Notes under the pieces: generated by a model | Databases searched by the model: none | Seen by the model: the letters and a program-made list of their open reading frames with translations, nothing else | Told to the model about the DNA's origin: nothing | Shown here: positions 25,352 through 35,800 of the stretch, one piece after another | Layout of the letters: the number at the start of each line of letters is the position of its first letter | How positions within the stretch are numbered: the first letter of the stretch is position 1 | DNA from: CAZLGM01 sp964623625 | GTDB taxonomy: Bacteria; Desulfobacterota; Desulfobulbia; Desulfobulbales; Desulfocapsaceae | Assembly: GCA_964623625.1 (NCBI GenBank) | Contig: CAZUUJ010000001.1 | Span: 62,001 to 126,000, forward strand | Length of the DNA: 64,000 nt | Direction of reading: 5' to 3' | Program-made: the position numbers and the translations under genes

Positions 25352-27502
25352 ATGAAATCACAATCAAACTACCGATACACCGCTACCTGCAGCCTGGGGT
25401 TGGAGCCGTTGCTTGTAAATGAAATCATCTCCCATGGTGGAACCAGTGTGATCACAAGCAGAAACACAGTCCGGTTTCAGGGAGGACTAGAAGTAGGCTA
25501 TGCGGCCTGCCTCTGGTCTCGTTTCGGTTCCCGTATTTTTTTGAATATTGGTGAATTTCCCTGTCATTCTGAAGATGACCTGTACAAATTCAGCCTCGAT
25601 TTCGATTGGACTGCCCATATGGATGAGCACACGACCTTCAGTATTGGTGTAAGCCTCGGAGCGACAGAGATTACCCATTCCCGCTATGCGCTATTACGGG
25701 TGAAAGACGGTCTGGTGGATTTTTTCAGGCAAACTACCGGCGACCGGCCAACTGTTGAGGCCGGGCGGCCCGACATCCGGTTTCATGTCCATGTCGACAA
25801 TTCCACGGCCTCCCTGAATATCGATCTTTCCGGAGAAAGTCTGCACCGGCGCGGCTACCGTGCACAGGCGGGTGAGGCACCGCTCAAAGAAAATCTTGCC
25901 GCCGCTATAGTCGCCCTTTCCGGTTTCTCAAAATCCACATCTGTCGATACGGTTTTTCTCGATCCCATGTGCGGCTCGGCAACACTGCTTATTGAAGCCG
26001 CCTTGATCTATGGTGACACTGCTCCGGGGCTTTCACGAAACTATTTTGGCTTTTTCGGCTGGAAGCAGCACAATCAGACTCTGTGGTCAAGCTTGATCGA
26101 CGACGCTATTGTCCGGGAAGAGGACAAGTCGGACAAACCTTGGCCACAACTTCTTGGTTATGATGCCGACCAGGAGATTGTTGCTGTTGCCCGCAAAAAT
26201 ATCCGGCTGGCCGGTCTGGAAAACCGCATACAGGTAAAACAGGCGGAACTCCATTGGCTACAAAAACCAGCGGACAAGGGATATCTTGTTACCAACCCGC
26301 CTTACGGCGAGCGTCTTCTTGAGAAAAGCGAGGCTGCCGTATTGTACTCTTATTTAGGGCGTAAACTGGCTGAACAATTTTCCGGATGGAACTTCGGTAT
26401 TCTGCTCTCTAATCCTGACTTAGGTGAAAAACTCGGCCTGAAAACTCAGGAGAAACATCGATTATACAATGGACCAATTTCGTGCCGTCTCCATTGTGGT
26501 ACTGCGCAATCACCTCTATTAAGGCCACCTTTTTCCTGGCAAATCTCATCGCAGCCCATAGACGGAGAAGGAGCGCCACTTGCCAACAGGCTGCGAAAAA
26601 ACCTGAAAAAACTTCTCCGCTGGGCTGAGAGAGAACAGGTGCATTGTTTTCGCATTTATGACCGGGATTTACCCGATTTCAACTTTACAATTGAATGTTA
26701 TGACCGCTTGATCTTCGTCCGAGAGTATCGGGCAGCCAGAAATATCGACCCCAAACGTGTCGATAAACGATTTCAGCTGGCGCTTTCCACCCTCCGTGAT
26801 CTGTTCGGAATTGGCCGCAGCCGTATTTTAATACGACGGGCCCATTCACATTCCGGTAAAAAATTGTCAAACGATCGAAAAAAAGCTGTTCCAAAAATGG
26901 TTGAGATTCAAGAAGTTAACTGCCGGTTTCTGTTAGATTTCAACCACCAAAAAACCACAGGGCTTCTTTTTCATCTGCGGGATATTCACAGGCAGATATA
27001 CAACCATAGCAGTGGCAAACGGTTTCTTCACATCTATTGTTCCAGTGGTCAGGCGACCATTCAGGCGGCAGCGGCAGGCAGCGTAACAACGACTACCCTA
27101 AGTCCATCCTTAGAATCCATCGAGTGGTGCCGCAGGAATCTGGCTGTAAACGGCTTTTCCAGCAGCTGTCACCCAACTGTTCAGATCGACCCATATAAGT
27201 GGCTGAAAAAAGATAAAAATTTATACGATCTGATACTGGTCAGCCCCCAGGTCTCCCTTCTCTCGTTTAAAGAGAGCCGCTTATTGAATCTGCAACAGAC
27301 ACATTCCGAATTGATCTCCCTCTGTATGAGACACCTCGCTCCAAAAGGCACTCTGCTCTTCTGTACCGATATGAAAAAATTCAAGCTCGATACCGAACTG
27401 GCAACCCGGTTCACAGTAAAAGACATCAGCAGAAAAACGCTGCCGGAAGACTGCCGCCGAAACCCCACGATCCACAAGTGCTGGGAATTGAGATTGAAAT
27501 AA
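25352..27502 (+). CDS. rlmL: Bifunctional 23S rRNA methyltransferase RlmKL, C-terminal half possibly degenerate
   Basis: This protein has about 716 residues from ATG 25352; the reading frame extends upstream to 25274. The N-terminal part has CSLGLEPLLVNEI and a THUMP domain, then the RlmL methyltransferase with FLDPMCGSATLLIEAA, LLGYDADQEIVAVARKNI and the intact catalytic VTNPPYGERL (near residue 316). The C-terminal part aligns with RlmK, which makes m7G2069. However, the usual DPPTFS catalytic motif reads LVSPQV, and the SAM loop reads HIYCSSGQATIQAA instead of a Gly-rich NLFAYTG. The RlmL half should be active, while the RlmK half may not be. Confidence 0.9.
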   Translation: MKSQSNYRYTATCSLGLEPLLVNEIISHGGTSVITSRNTVRFQGGLEVGYAACLWSRFGSRIFLNIGEFPCHSEDDLYKFSLDFDWTAHMDEHTTFSIGVSLGATEITHSRYALLRVKDGLVDFFRQTTGDRPTVEAGRPDIRFHVHVDNSTASLNIDLSGESLHRRGYRAQAGEAPLKENLAAAIVALSGFSKSTSVDTVFLDPMCGSATLLIEAALIYGDTAPGLSRNYFGFFGWKQHNQTLWSSLIDDAIVREEDKSDKPWPQLLGYDADQEIVAVARKNIRLAGLENRIQVKQAELHWLQKPADKGYLVTNPPYGERLLEKSEAAVLYSYLGRKLAEQFSGWNFGILLSNPDLGEKLGLKTQEKHRLYNGPISCRLHCGTAQSPLLRPPFSWQISSQPIDGEGAPLANRLRKNLKKLLRWAEREQVHCFRIYDRDLPDFNFTIECYDRLIFVREYRAARNIDPKRVDKRFQLALSTLRDLFGIGRSRILIRRAHSHSGKKLSNDRKKAVPKMVEIQEVNCRFLLDFNHQKTTGLLFHLRDIHRQIYNHSSGKRFLHIYCSSGQATIQAAAAGSVTTTTLSPSLESIEWCRRNLAVNGFSSSCHPTVQIDPYKWLKKDKNLYDLILVSPQVSLLSFKESRLLNLQQTHSELISLCMRHLAPKGTLLFCTDMKKFKLDTELATRFTVKDISRKTLPEDCRRNPTIHKCWELRLK

Positions 27503-27504
27503 AA

Positions 27505-27537
27505 AAAGCCGCCATCGTTTGATTCGATGGCGGCTTT
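27505..27537. terminator. Bidirectional rho-independent terminator
   Basis: AAAGCCGCCATCG (27505-27517) pairs with CGATGGCGGCTTT (27525-27537) around TTTGATT. It sits just after the rlmL stop and 25 bases from the end of the convergent PKD gene, with A- and T-runs on the two sides. Confidence 0.88.
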
Positions 27538-27562
27538 GATTTACTTCTATAAAAAAGAGGGT

Positions 27563-29101
27563 TTATGGGGAAGGTTCCACCGTATACTGTTTTTTATCTA
27601 CGGTCTCTCCGTCCTGATTGATCAGCACAAGATCAAGAGTCATCTGGTCACCTCCCATTTCAAAAGAGACATCAAACATCTTCGGATCGCCCCCACCCAG
27701 ATCAAGAATAACCTGGGAATCCACAAGTGTTCCATCGAGATAAATATTCAACCGGCCGGTGAAAGCTCTGCCTCCACGATTGAAAACCTCACCACCAAGA
27801 AGAGAATGTTTACCGGACGGTAGCTGCACACTTTCATTAATGGGCGTTTGCTGCCCTGGGCCGTTAATCACTCCTGTCGAAAGGACCGACAGGTTACCGT
27901 CACCATCATCGGTTGCCTCCGGTTTCGGCTGAGTGACAAAGTACTTCAACGCCGGCATCCGTAAAGCTGTTCCTCTGGGACTGATGAAACGAACAGTCAC
28001 ATCATGACGGCCCAGGTTAAAGGTCGGCAGATCGACAACCGAGTCGATCTCAACTTGCTTGTGAAAGCCGGCAACCTGCTTGGTGATCATCTGAATGACC
28101 GTATTTTTGACCAGCCATTGCATGGTGATTACGCCGCTGCCGCTGTATCTGATAAAAGCTTTAGCTTTAAAGTTTCTCGTTCCTTTTTCAACGTTTGGGG
28201 CCAGCCCCATGAATCGTTTCGGAACGGCTGTACCTGCCCCCGGCGCTGTATCTTTATACCTGAGTTCCAGGTAATCGATTGTAAAACCTTTTACGACTGT
28301 GATCGTGTATACCTGTGGGGCCAGATCATCACCGCAGTACCCGTAAACAGTCAGTCTATAGGTCCCAGGTCGTCTGTAGGTATGGGTAAAGATCGGCGTG
28401 CGTATTGTTTGAACTGTTCCGTCACCGAAATCTACCCGTTTGCAGGAGTCATAGTTGCCTCTGGAACGAAAGGTAACCCGTTGGCCGGCTTTGGGTTGCA
28501 CCGGTAACCAGGTTGTTGTCCTGGTATCTCTACCGATTGTGATATATTTAGTTACTGGTGTGGAACTCGTATCGCAATTATCGTAGGCTCTCACCAGATA
28601 CCGCCCTGGTTTATCAAGGGCGTGAACAAACTCCGGCGGGTTTCTGTCAGGATATCTTCTGCCTCTCTTTTTGAATTGCCAGGTGATACAGGAGGTGGAA
28701 TCAAAATTGACCGCGGTCAGGGTGAACTGTTGACCGACCTTGGGAACGGCAGGCCTGTGATCAATTCGCTTAATGCCCTTCGGAGCTGTCGCCTTGTTGA
28801 CGGTAATAGTCTCCGTTGCTTGAGAGCCAGGGTAAATGGTATCCTCGACCCTGAGAGTATGAGAACCTACGTCTCTATATACATGGTGCTTGGTGGTGCC
28901 TGCACCGGTAGCATCTTCTGGAGAACCGTCTCCCCAATTCCATCGTATATCGAAAGGTGTAGCGCCCGGTCCATAGTTGCATATGACCTCAGTGCCAACG
29001 GTTGTTGGATTGGGAGTACAGGAAACGGAAGCAGCTTCAGCTGAATGGACCCAGCAGAACATCACCGCTACAAAAAGCAGTAACAATTTACATAATCTCA
29101 T
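27563..29101 (-). CDS. Secreted PKD-domain protein, short paralogue of the giant proteins
   Basis: This 512-residue protein starts at ATG 29101, with GGGAGAA upstream and a signal peptide to about residue 23. Three PKD-like domains follow, with FDIRWNWGDGSPEDATGAG, FVHALDKPGRYLVRAYDNC and CKRVDFGDGTVQTIRTPIFT as landmarks. A different domain holds GSGVITMQWLVKN. A CARDB-like end holds VFNRGGRAFTGRLNIYLDG. The order of the first 400 residues parallels the N-terminal parts of the two giant proteins at 32824 and 40303, including the QWL-containing domain. It is probably their short relative. It lies downstream of the outer-membrane barrel gene on the same strand. Confidence 0.85.
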   Translation of the reverse strand: MRLCKLLLLFVAVMFCWVHSAEAASVSCTPNPTTVGTEVICNYGPGATPFDIRWNWGDGSPEDATGAGTTKHHVYRDVGSHTLRVEDTIYPGSQATETITVNKATAPKGIKRIDHRPAVPKVGQQFTLTAVNFDSTSCITWQFKKRGRRYPDRNPPEFVHALDKPGRYLVRAYDNCDTSSTPVTKYITIGRDTRTTTWLPVQPKAGQRVTFRSRGNYDSCKRVDFGDGTVQTIRTPIFTHTYRRPGTYRLTVYGYCGDDLAPQVYTITVVKGFTIDYLELRYKDTAPGAGTAVPKRFMGLAPNVEKGTRNFKAKAFIRYSGSGVITMQWLVKNTVIQMITKQVAGFHKQVEIDSVVDLPTFNLGRHDVTVRFISPRGTALRMPALKYFVTQPKPEATDDGDGNLSVLSTGVINGPGQQTPINESVQLPSGKHSLLGGEVFNRGGRAFTGRLNIYLDGTLVDSQVILDLGGGDPKMFDVSFEMGGDQMTLDLVLINQDGETVDKKQYTVEPSP

Positions 29102-29243
29102 AATTATTTCTCCCGTCTATATCAAATATTGAAACAATGTTATTCCACTCTTTATAATTGGTGCCTTGTTTTTAAGAATTGTTCATTATTTTCTCTACAG
29201 ATAGAGGCTCAAAGCAACTCAATAGCATCGGTATGACTCCGAT

Positions 29244-31313
29244 TTAAAACATAAAATCCAGTTTTGTAGACACCAGATAGCTTTCTGTTCGTGTTTCATC
29301 CTGGTCATCTTCCTCATATTCCCCGACAAGCGACAGAATGGTATCGCTGAAATAGCCATGGATCCAGCCAAGATGCCATTTAACAGCAGCGGACAGGGTG
29401 ATCAGCCGGGTGTCGGCGGTCACATCCCCACTGGTCCAGGTGATCGAGTTATTTGTCGACAGTGAGAGCAGGTCGGTAATGATCGAATATTCAGCGCTCA
29501 GGTAGACATTGATGGTTTCGCTTATCTCTTCTTCGGTATCGGTTGTCGAATAGCTGACACCGGGGTAGAGCTGCAATTTATCGTCATAGTAGGAGTAGTT
29601 GAAGGTGACGGTGTGAGTAGTACTGTCCGATTCAGGTGTATCGAAACTCTCGGAAATATCCATGGCCCAGGTCAACTGGACTGTACTTGAATCGGAAAAG
29701 GAGTAATCGATACCGGCCGTGTAGCCGAAATTATCCAGATCCGTCTGACGGACCGACAGGGCGCTGTCCTCATAGGTCCGCTCCTGCCAGTTGGTGTGGC
29801 CGACACTGATGGAGAAATTATCAGTTACCTGCCACCTTGGTGTGATGGAGACTTTCTGATATCTCGACCATCCCTTAGATGAATCGTCATCCAGATTGTC
29901 ATTGGTGTCTTCCCAGGTGATAAGCACATCCCATTTTTCAGTTGCATATTCTACCGTTAAGTCATAGCCTTCACGGTCAACGGAAAAATATTGCTCGTCA
30001 AGATTGACCAGAGACTGGTAGTTGGCACCGATATATTTATAAAAACCGGAGACCTTCAAGCCCCATTTTTCAAAGGTGACTCCGGCCTGCCAGGCGGAGT
30101 CGGACTCATCGGTAAAATCGCTGCTGTCAGCGTCATCAGCTGCTATACCATCAATGGTTGCAGCAATTGTCTCTTTGCTGGAATAGCTGGCAACATATTC
30201 ACCGCTGATAGTCAGCATCTGATCAAACAGTGTGAGTTGCGGGGCAATGGAAAACAACTCGCCTTCAGAGACAGTAACATCACTGTCGCTGGTGTGAGTG
30301 GACAGGATCGACGAATCATCCTTTCCCTGGGCGTAATGAAGATCGATATGGAAGAGATCTTCAACCACATCAACTCCAAGCTTGACTCCGGTAATATAGT
30401 TATCAGCATTGGGTATGGAATCTTCCAGCACATTGGACTGCCTGGAGTTCAAATAATACACTTCACCGGTAAACCGCCCACGGGAATACTGATAATCGAT
30501 ACCACGGCTGTTCAGCGACTCGCCGGCAAGCTTGGTAGAGACAACTTCCAGATCACCGATTTGCAGGTGATGATGGGGCTTCTGTATCTCAAAGAGAAAG
30601 GAACTTATACTGCCCTCCTCTTCGCCATCCAGCGGATGGTTGGTATAGGCGACGTTCATATCGAACGATATGCTGGTCTCTCCTATTTCCCATGTCCTGG
30701 CAATCCGAAGATTAATATCAGCGAGGAAATCGTTGTCAGCAAAACGGGAGGTATCTTCCAACTCATCCTCTTCAGTTGTGCCGCTTTGGGTTTCATCCCG
30801 CTGGATCAATACTTCAAAACTGCCGTTTAAGGTAACCGATCCGGTGGAAGCTATCTCCTCTTCTGCCCCTTCCAACTTTGCCGGCGCCTCACTTAAGATG
30901 AGTTCAAAACCGTCCCGGTCGCCTTCGATCATCATGTGGGTGACAGGCGCGTCATCGGGGAAAAAAAACATTCCCTCGTCGGTATACACCTCGAAATAGT
31001 ATTGAAGAACGGGAGAATCCAGGGTCGAGGTATCGAATTGATAGACAAAGTTGCCGCCACCGGCCGGTTTCATGAACCGCATCTGGTATTGATCGAAACC
31101 CGGGCGGAGAAAATAGAAACGAACGGCCCGGACGGTATCATCCGTCTGGATACTCATTTCAACCAGTTGAGGATACACCAGCTCGGGCTGGTTATGTTCA
31201 ATGGGGGGTGAAGCGGCAAAAAGAAACGTTGGGGAAAACAGCCAGATAACTAGAAACAGAAGGACAGCAGAACCACGTAAAGGAAACATCAGACCCTTAC
31301 ATTGACCTAACAT
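29244..31313 (-). CDS. Outer-membrane beta-barrel protein with N-terminal periplasmic domain
   Basis: This 689-residue protein starts at ATG 31313, with GGAGAG six bases upstream; an in-frame ATG five codons earlier is the alternative. After a signal peptide (to about residue 34) comes an Ig-like domain (about 40-130, with VRAVRFYFLRPGFDQYQMRF). The rest, from about residue 160, is a long series of alternating hydrophobic/polar strands with Ser, Thr, Asp and Tyr, such as YDLTVEYATEKWDVLITWED. It ends in LVSTKLDFMF, with the terminal Phe expected of an outer-membrane barrel. There is no sign of a TonB box or plug. It may anchor or export neighbouring secreted proteins. Confidence 0.82.
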   Translation of the reverse strand: MLGQCKGLMFPLRGSAVLLFLVIWLFSPTFLFAASPPIEHNQPELVYPQLVEMSIQTDDTVRAVRFYFLRPGFDQYQMRFMKPAGGGNFVYQFDTSTLDSPVLQYYFEVYTDEGMFFFPDDAPVTHMMIEGDRDGFELILSEAPAKLEGAEEEIASTGSVTLNGSFEVLIQRDETQSGTTEEDELEDTSRFADNDFLADINLRIARTWEIGETSISFDMNVAYTNHPLDGEEEGSISSFLFEIQKPHHHLQIGDLEVVSTKLAGESLNSRGIDYQYSRGRFTGEVYYLNSRQSNVLEDSIPNADNYITGVKLGVDVVEDLFHIDLHYAQGKDDSSILSTHTSDSDVTVSEGELFSIAPQLTLFDQMLTISGEYVASYSSKETIAATIDGIAADDADSSDFTDESDSAWQAGVTFEKWGLKVSGFYKYIGANYQSLVNLDEQYFSVDREGYDLTVEYATEKWDVLITWEDTNDNLDDDSSKGWSRYQKVSITPRWQVTDNFSISVGHTNWQERTYEDSALSVRQTDLDNFGYTAGIDYSFSDSSTVQLTWAMDISESFDTPESDSTTHTVTFNYSYYDDKLQLYPGVSYSTTDTEEEISETINVYLSAEYSIITDLLSLSTNNSITWTSGDVTADTRLITLSAAVKWHLGWIHGYFSDTILSLVGEYEEDDQDETRTESYLVSTKLDFMF

Positions 31314-31460
31314 TTTTTCTCTCCTCATGAATTCAATGGGACCCTATAACAGCTATCCCAACTGATCAACCTCCAAAAATCTCCAAATAAACAAGTACCC
31401 TTCCCTTTAATCAACAACTTTAAATAGCATTACTATACTTGGAGTCTTGTCGCAACGTTA

Positions 31461-31818
31461 TCAATTTTTTTTTCGTTCTCTTTCGATCCAGAATCCTTCC
31501 AGACTCCTTTCATGGTCGATAATAATAGACTTCCATTCAAACCCGTGGGGCGCCTCCTCGGTAATTCCCTCAGGCCGGTTGGAATCCATGAAATTCTGGA
31601 TTTCTTCGTCGCTGAATTCTTTTTGGTAGGGCTGTATGTTTCTAGGGCAGCAGCATCTGCCTTTTTCACTTTACGATCAACGATTTCTGTTCCTGTGACC
31701 ACACTCACTACGCTAGAGTGTGGTGGTTCTCGTAAAGAGTTACAGCATCCTTTAGAAGGGAGTGTATTTCTGTGTTTTCGGCAATTAACAAATCAACGGA
31801 TTAAAGATCAAATCTCAT
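31461..31818 (-). pseudogene. Decayed gene directly downstream of the ECF sigma factor
   Basis: An ATG at 31816-31818 overlaps the last codons of the sigma gene and begins MRFDL, but a TAA follows at 31801-31803. The same frame continues with coding-like SVDLLIAENTEIHSLLKDAV and TLYENHH to a TAG at 31708-31710. A second frame then reads VVTGTEIVDRKVKKADAAAL. A third reads YQKEFSDEEIQNFMDSN and continues to a TGA at 31461. Joined across two frameshifts and two stops these give a soluble acidic protein of about 115 residues. I see no zinc motif or membrane segment, so it is not an obvious anti-sigma factor. A perfect palindrome sits at the first frameshift. Confidence 0.5.
31698..31724. repeat. 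Palindrome at the first frameshift of the decayed gene
   Basis: ACCACACTC (31698-31706) and GAGTGTGGT (31716-31724) form a 9-base stem around ACTACGCTA. It coincides with the point where the coding frame of the decayed gene changes, so it could be an insertion or a rearrangement scar. Confidence 0.5.
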
Positions 31819-32377
31819 GCCTCTCAATTCCCATTTCACCCAGGATTCCCTGAAGCTGTTCTTTGGCGTAAAAAATCCTGCTTTTTACGGTATTGATGGA
31901 GATGTCCATTATCTCAGATATTTCCTGATAGGTCCGCTGGTGAAAGAAAAACAGATCTAGAACCTCCTGATGCTTAGGGCCAAGCTGGGACAGCGCCTGT
32001 TTGACCACCTTCTTTCTGCTGCGAGCTTCCATTTCTTCATCTGTTGCCCAGGTTGAGTTGTTATTGACCAGATCAAGGTCCTCATACGGCTGGTAACGGC
32101 TGTTTTTCTTGATTTCTTTCAACGAGAGATTTCTGGCGATACTGATGATCCAGGTGGTGACTTTTGAACGTCCCTGGAAATTGCCGCTCGATTTCCAGAC
32201 CTGGAGGTAGGTCTCGGTCAACATGTCTTCCGCCCGATCCCGGCCAATGAGCCTGACCAGATAATAGAAGACCTTCTCATGGGTCGATTCGTACAACTCC
32301 CGAAATGCTTCCTTATCACCGGCAGCTGTTCTCCGTAAAAGCTCCAGATCCGGTTCTCGTTGAGTCTCGATGGTCAT
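31808..32377 (-). CDS. ECF-type RNA polymerase sigma factor
   Basis: This 189-residue protein is read from ATG 32377 (MTIETQREPDLELLRRTAAG); the frame stays open upstream to 32524 but that extension is atypical. Region 2 contains FRELYESTHEKVFYYLVRLI, RAEDMLTETYLQVW and GRSKVTTWIISIARN. Region 4 contains LGPKHQEVLDLFFFHQRTYQEISEIMDISINTVKSRIFYAKEQL, a standard sigma HTH. It diverges from the first giant gene across 446 bases. No anti-sigma gene adjoins it. A decayed gene takes the usual place, and the only anti-sigma-like protein in view is at 56480-57139. Confidence 0.9.
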   Translation of the reverse strand: MTIETQREPDLELLRRTAAGDKEAFRELYESTHEKVFYYLVRLIGRDRAEDMLTETYLQVWKSSGNFQGRSKVTTWIISIARNLSLKEIKKNSRYQPYEDLDLVNNNSTWATDEEMEARSRKKVVKQALSQLGPKHQEVLDLFFFHQRTYQEISEIMDISINTVKSRIFYAKEQLQGILGEMGIERHEI

Positions 32378-32823
32378 AGCAGGTTTTGGTATCGCTTCAA
32401 AGCGGATGAAAGGGTCATTCTCCCTATCCGGTGAATCGGATTCAAGTGTACCATCATTTTCCAACAACTCAATCTTAAACCTGAATTGAGCGCTTTTTAA
32501 ACGCAACCTGAACTGAAATCTCATCTACCGGAGCTTTATTACAATTTCGATGAACATTTGAGCATGCCTGTGTTTTTTCTGGAGTACAAGTATGTAAACC
32601 TTAACTACATCTTGAAATTTAAAAACGCTCCGTTTAGGTTTAATACGAAATGGCAATGCGCTCGGCAGATTCACCTGAAAATCACCCGGTGAAAAATCGT
32701 AATATGAAGTATAATCAAACAGGGCATACTGTCGACAGATAACTCAGGCCGATTCCGGCAAGTCATCTTCATATCCGTTTGTCGGATCCGCTGGGAAGTT
32801 AGCAAACAGATTGGAGGTGTGCG
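32378..32823. promoter_or_regulatory. Divergent control region between sigma factor and first giant gene
   Basis: No gene is supported. A TATAAT lies at 32710-32715 without a clear -35 box, and ATCCG/CGGAT form a small hairpin at 32778-32792. GGAGGTG lies just before the giant gene start. The region should hold the promoters of both the sigma gene and the giant gene, including any site used by the sigma factor itself, which I could not identify. Confidence 0.4.
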
Positions 32824-35800
32824 ATGAAAGTCGGAATGGTTTTCCGGGCGTTTTTTATTCTTCTTCTTCTCAACGCTTTTATAAACAAAGGTGTCGCAAT
32901 AGCGGCCAGCCTCAGCGCCAGCCCATCGACAACAACTCCTGGCACCCCGGTCAATTTCACCTATAACAATCCCGGGACGTCTGAATGTCTTGTCTGGAAT
33001 TTTGCTGATGGCTCGGGCAACAGTACAGAATCAATCAGCTCGATACCCCACCACAGAAGCCATATCTTTTCCGAAATTGGAACCTACCTGGTGAAAGTAT
33101 GGGATCAGGCCTGCGATTACGGCGGTCCGGCAACAGCCAGTGTGACTGTCACGATCCGTGAGTCAGGGCCTTCCGGTGGGAAACCTGTTGGCACAAAAAT
33201 AAAAAAGGGAACCATTCAGGTCAAGCCGTCCAGGCCACGGGAAGGGGAGAATGTGACCCTGACAGCCAGAGGGTTCAAATCATCCCGTGTCTGTTGGAAG
33301 GTTAATGACAAGAAGCTCAAGCCCAGGTCCGCTTCCATCAGTCATCTGTTTAAAAAACCCGGCCGCTATGCCATTAAAATGTATGCCGATTGCGGAAAAC
33401 AGCTTTCCGGTTCGAAAACGATTACCGTCTTAAAGGTTGACCGGAGCCTTCGTGCCTCAAAGACAACAGTGAAAGTTGGAGATAAGGTGAACTTCACTAC
33501 CAGCGGCTTTGTCTCCAGTTGTGTCAAATGGGAACTCGACAAACGTGTTAAGAAAATAGCAAAAGGCCGGATGAGCCATACCTACAACAAGCCTGGAAAA
33601 TATAATGTCAAAGCCTTTGACCAGTGCGGTGCCAGAGGTATAAAAGCAGAAACAGTTATGATAACAGTGCTGGGTGAGGAGCTTTCAATCACCAAGGTTG
33701 ACCTGCATTTTGACAACAACAAACGGATAGCTGATGTCAAAGTAGGTGATCCATTATCGGCCCAGGCAACTTTTTTCCATAAGGGCAATGGTAATCTTCA
33801 ATATCAATGGCTTGTCGACAACAAGGTCTTTGGTGGGATACAACGCTTACAGCTTCATCGTTCCAAAAAGAAAAAGACAACCGTTAAAATGGTTCAAAAG
33901 CTCCCCACTGAGAAATTAGGCAGCCATAAACTGAGCCTTCGTATTATACGGTTCAAGCCGGACAGGAAAATACCTGAGATATCCTATACTGTGGACAAAC
34001 CTGTTCGCTCACTGGCGCAGTTACCAATGCCAAAGGGTGCAATTGCCGAATTTAAAATCGAACCGGATATTGTCTGTACTCATCGTAAAGAAGTGGCTGT
34101 CTTCAGCTATAAAGTACTCAGAATCGACCCAAGAGCAAAGCTTTGGGAGGTCGACTACAACAGGGGATCAAAAGTTCTCCTGGATTTATCATTCAAAAAG
34201 ACCGACAGATATAAGCTGGATTATGCCGATGACAGCGGATCATATACCGTTCCCGACCATGACGGCCCCAATGGCCCCCAGCTCAAGGATTATCGTCTCG
34301 ACTACTCGTATGAGGTCGGTGGAAAAAAAATAAACGCACATTGGTTTGATCAGGTTGATTATAGAAGAAAAAAGATTCAGCCTGAAGCGTTCATCAAAGA
34401 GATCACCATCGGCCCCGAAGTGGAATATGGCCGAAATCTACCGTATGATCGGAAGAAAGGTGGATCAATTACATTTCATGTCACCTATGAACGCCGAAAA
34501 GTCGGGCCATGTGACAAGGATTTATATTTCGAGTTTGAACCTCTTACCGTTCTTCCTCCTAAGTGGCAGATAAAAGGAGTTAACAAGCTCAAAATCAAAC
34601 ATGGTGAGCTGCTTAAACAAACCTATATCGTCAATGTGCCCGCAGGTCAGCTGCCAAACCCGAGTAGCTATTACATTGTCGGTTTTGCCGTTAAGAAAGA
34701 CGGCTATGTCAATCAGGTTCCAATTGACCTTGAATTAGTTGATGACAACCAGGTTGTCATTAAAGAATTCGAAGCTGACAAAATGGCTATTTTAAAAGGT
34801 GGCCAGGTCCGGCTGGCCTACTCATTGAAAAATGCCGCCTGGGCCATGATCCTTCAGGCGGATCTCCATACCGGTTTCCAGCAAAAAGCAAAAACAAACC
34901 TGGCAATCTCTAAAAAATCTCAGCAAGGTACGGTCACCGTTACACCGACCGCATCAACAAAGTTTATTCTTCAGGCCGGTAAATATGACTCGAATGGCAA
35001 ATCTATTACTGATTCCATCAAAGTTAAGGAGCTTTCTGTCAGTGTCAGTAAAATCGGTGAATATAGCGGTCCGCCCAACAATGTGAAACTGATCGGCGAA
35101 AAGCACAAATCATTGACGCGGACTGTCGATTTCACATCCCTTGGATCCAACGCCGCAAATGCTGAGCTGGTCGATGTGGTTACCGGCAAGAAAAAGATTC
35201 TGCCAATCTCCAAAGGAAACAACCTGAACAGTTTAGACAGAGAGGTGCTGCCCTTCCAGGCCAACATTTATGAACTCAGGGTCGCCAATCCCCATGGCGT
35301 TGTTACAAAACGGGTTACCTTCAACTTTGGTCCGGAATCTTTTGGCTCCCTAAAATATGCCAGCGATCTTCAACCGAAGATCCACCTTTTTACGCCTGAT
35401 TCACCTTTTAAAGGCTGGGATTTTGCTGTTCCCATTCATACCATCATCGAAAACGGTAAAACGGCAACTGTTTATGATACCAAGGGAGGAACAACCTATA
35501 ATCTGAAGCTCAAAGACGGCAAATATGACGATGTTTTTAATGCTTTCCCCAAACAGAATACAACCTATCGACTTGAAGTAAAAAATGACCACGGAACAGC
35601 TGTTCAAACAGCCCGGCTGATTCTTCCGGAAAATTTACCTGAGATCACTCACTTTTATTTCCAAGATCCAACAATTACTGCTGGTCAGACAACTACACTC
35701 TGCTACGGATTCAAAAACGCACTGGATGTCAAATTTATCCAGAAACATTCCAAATTTAATTTTCCATTTATCAGCGGTTCGGAAGGAAAAAGCTGTGATC

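Noticed and set aside
29991..30830. About 280-codon open frame on the plus strand opposite the outer-membrane barrel gene
   Set aside because: The barrel frame has a signal peptide, strand periodicity and a terminal Phe; the opposite frame is a shadow without a ribosome site.
31433..31708. A 91-codon frame starting at GTG 31708, considered as a real gene
   Set aside because: Only its first part looks coding; after about 26 codons the coding signal moves to another frame, so it is better read as part of a decayed gene.
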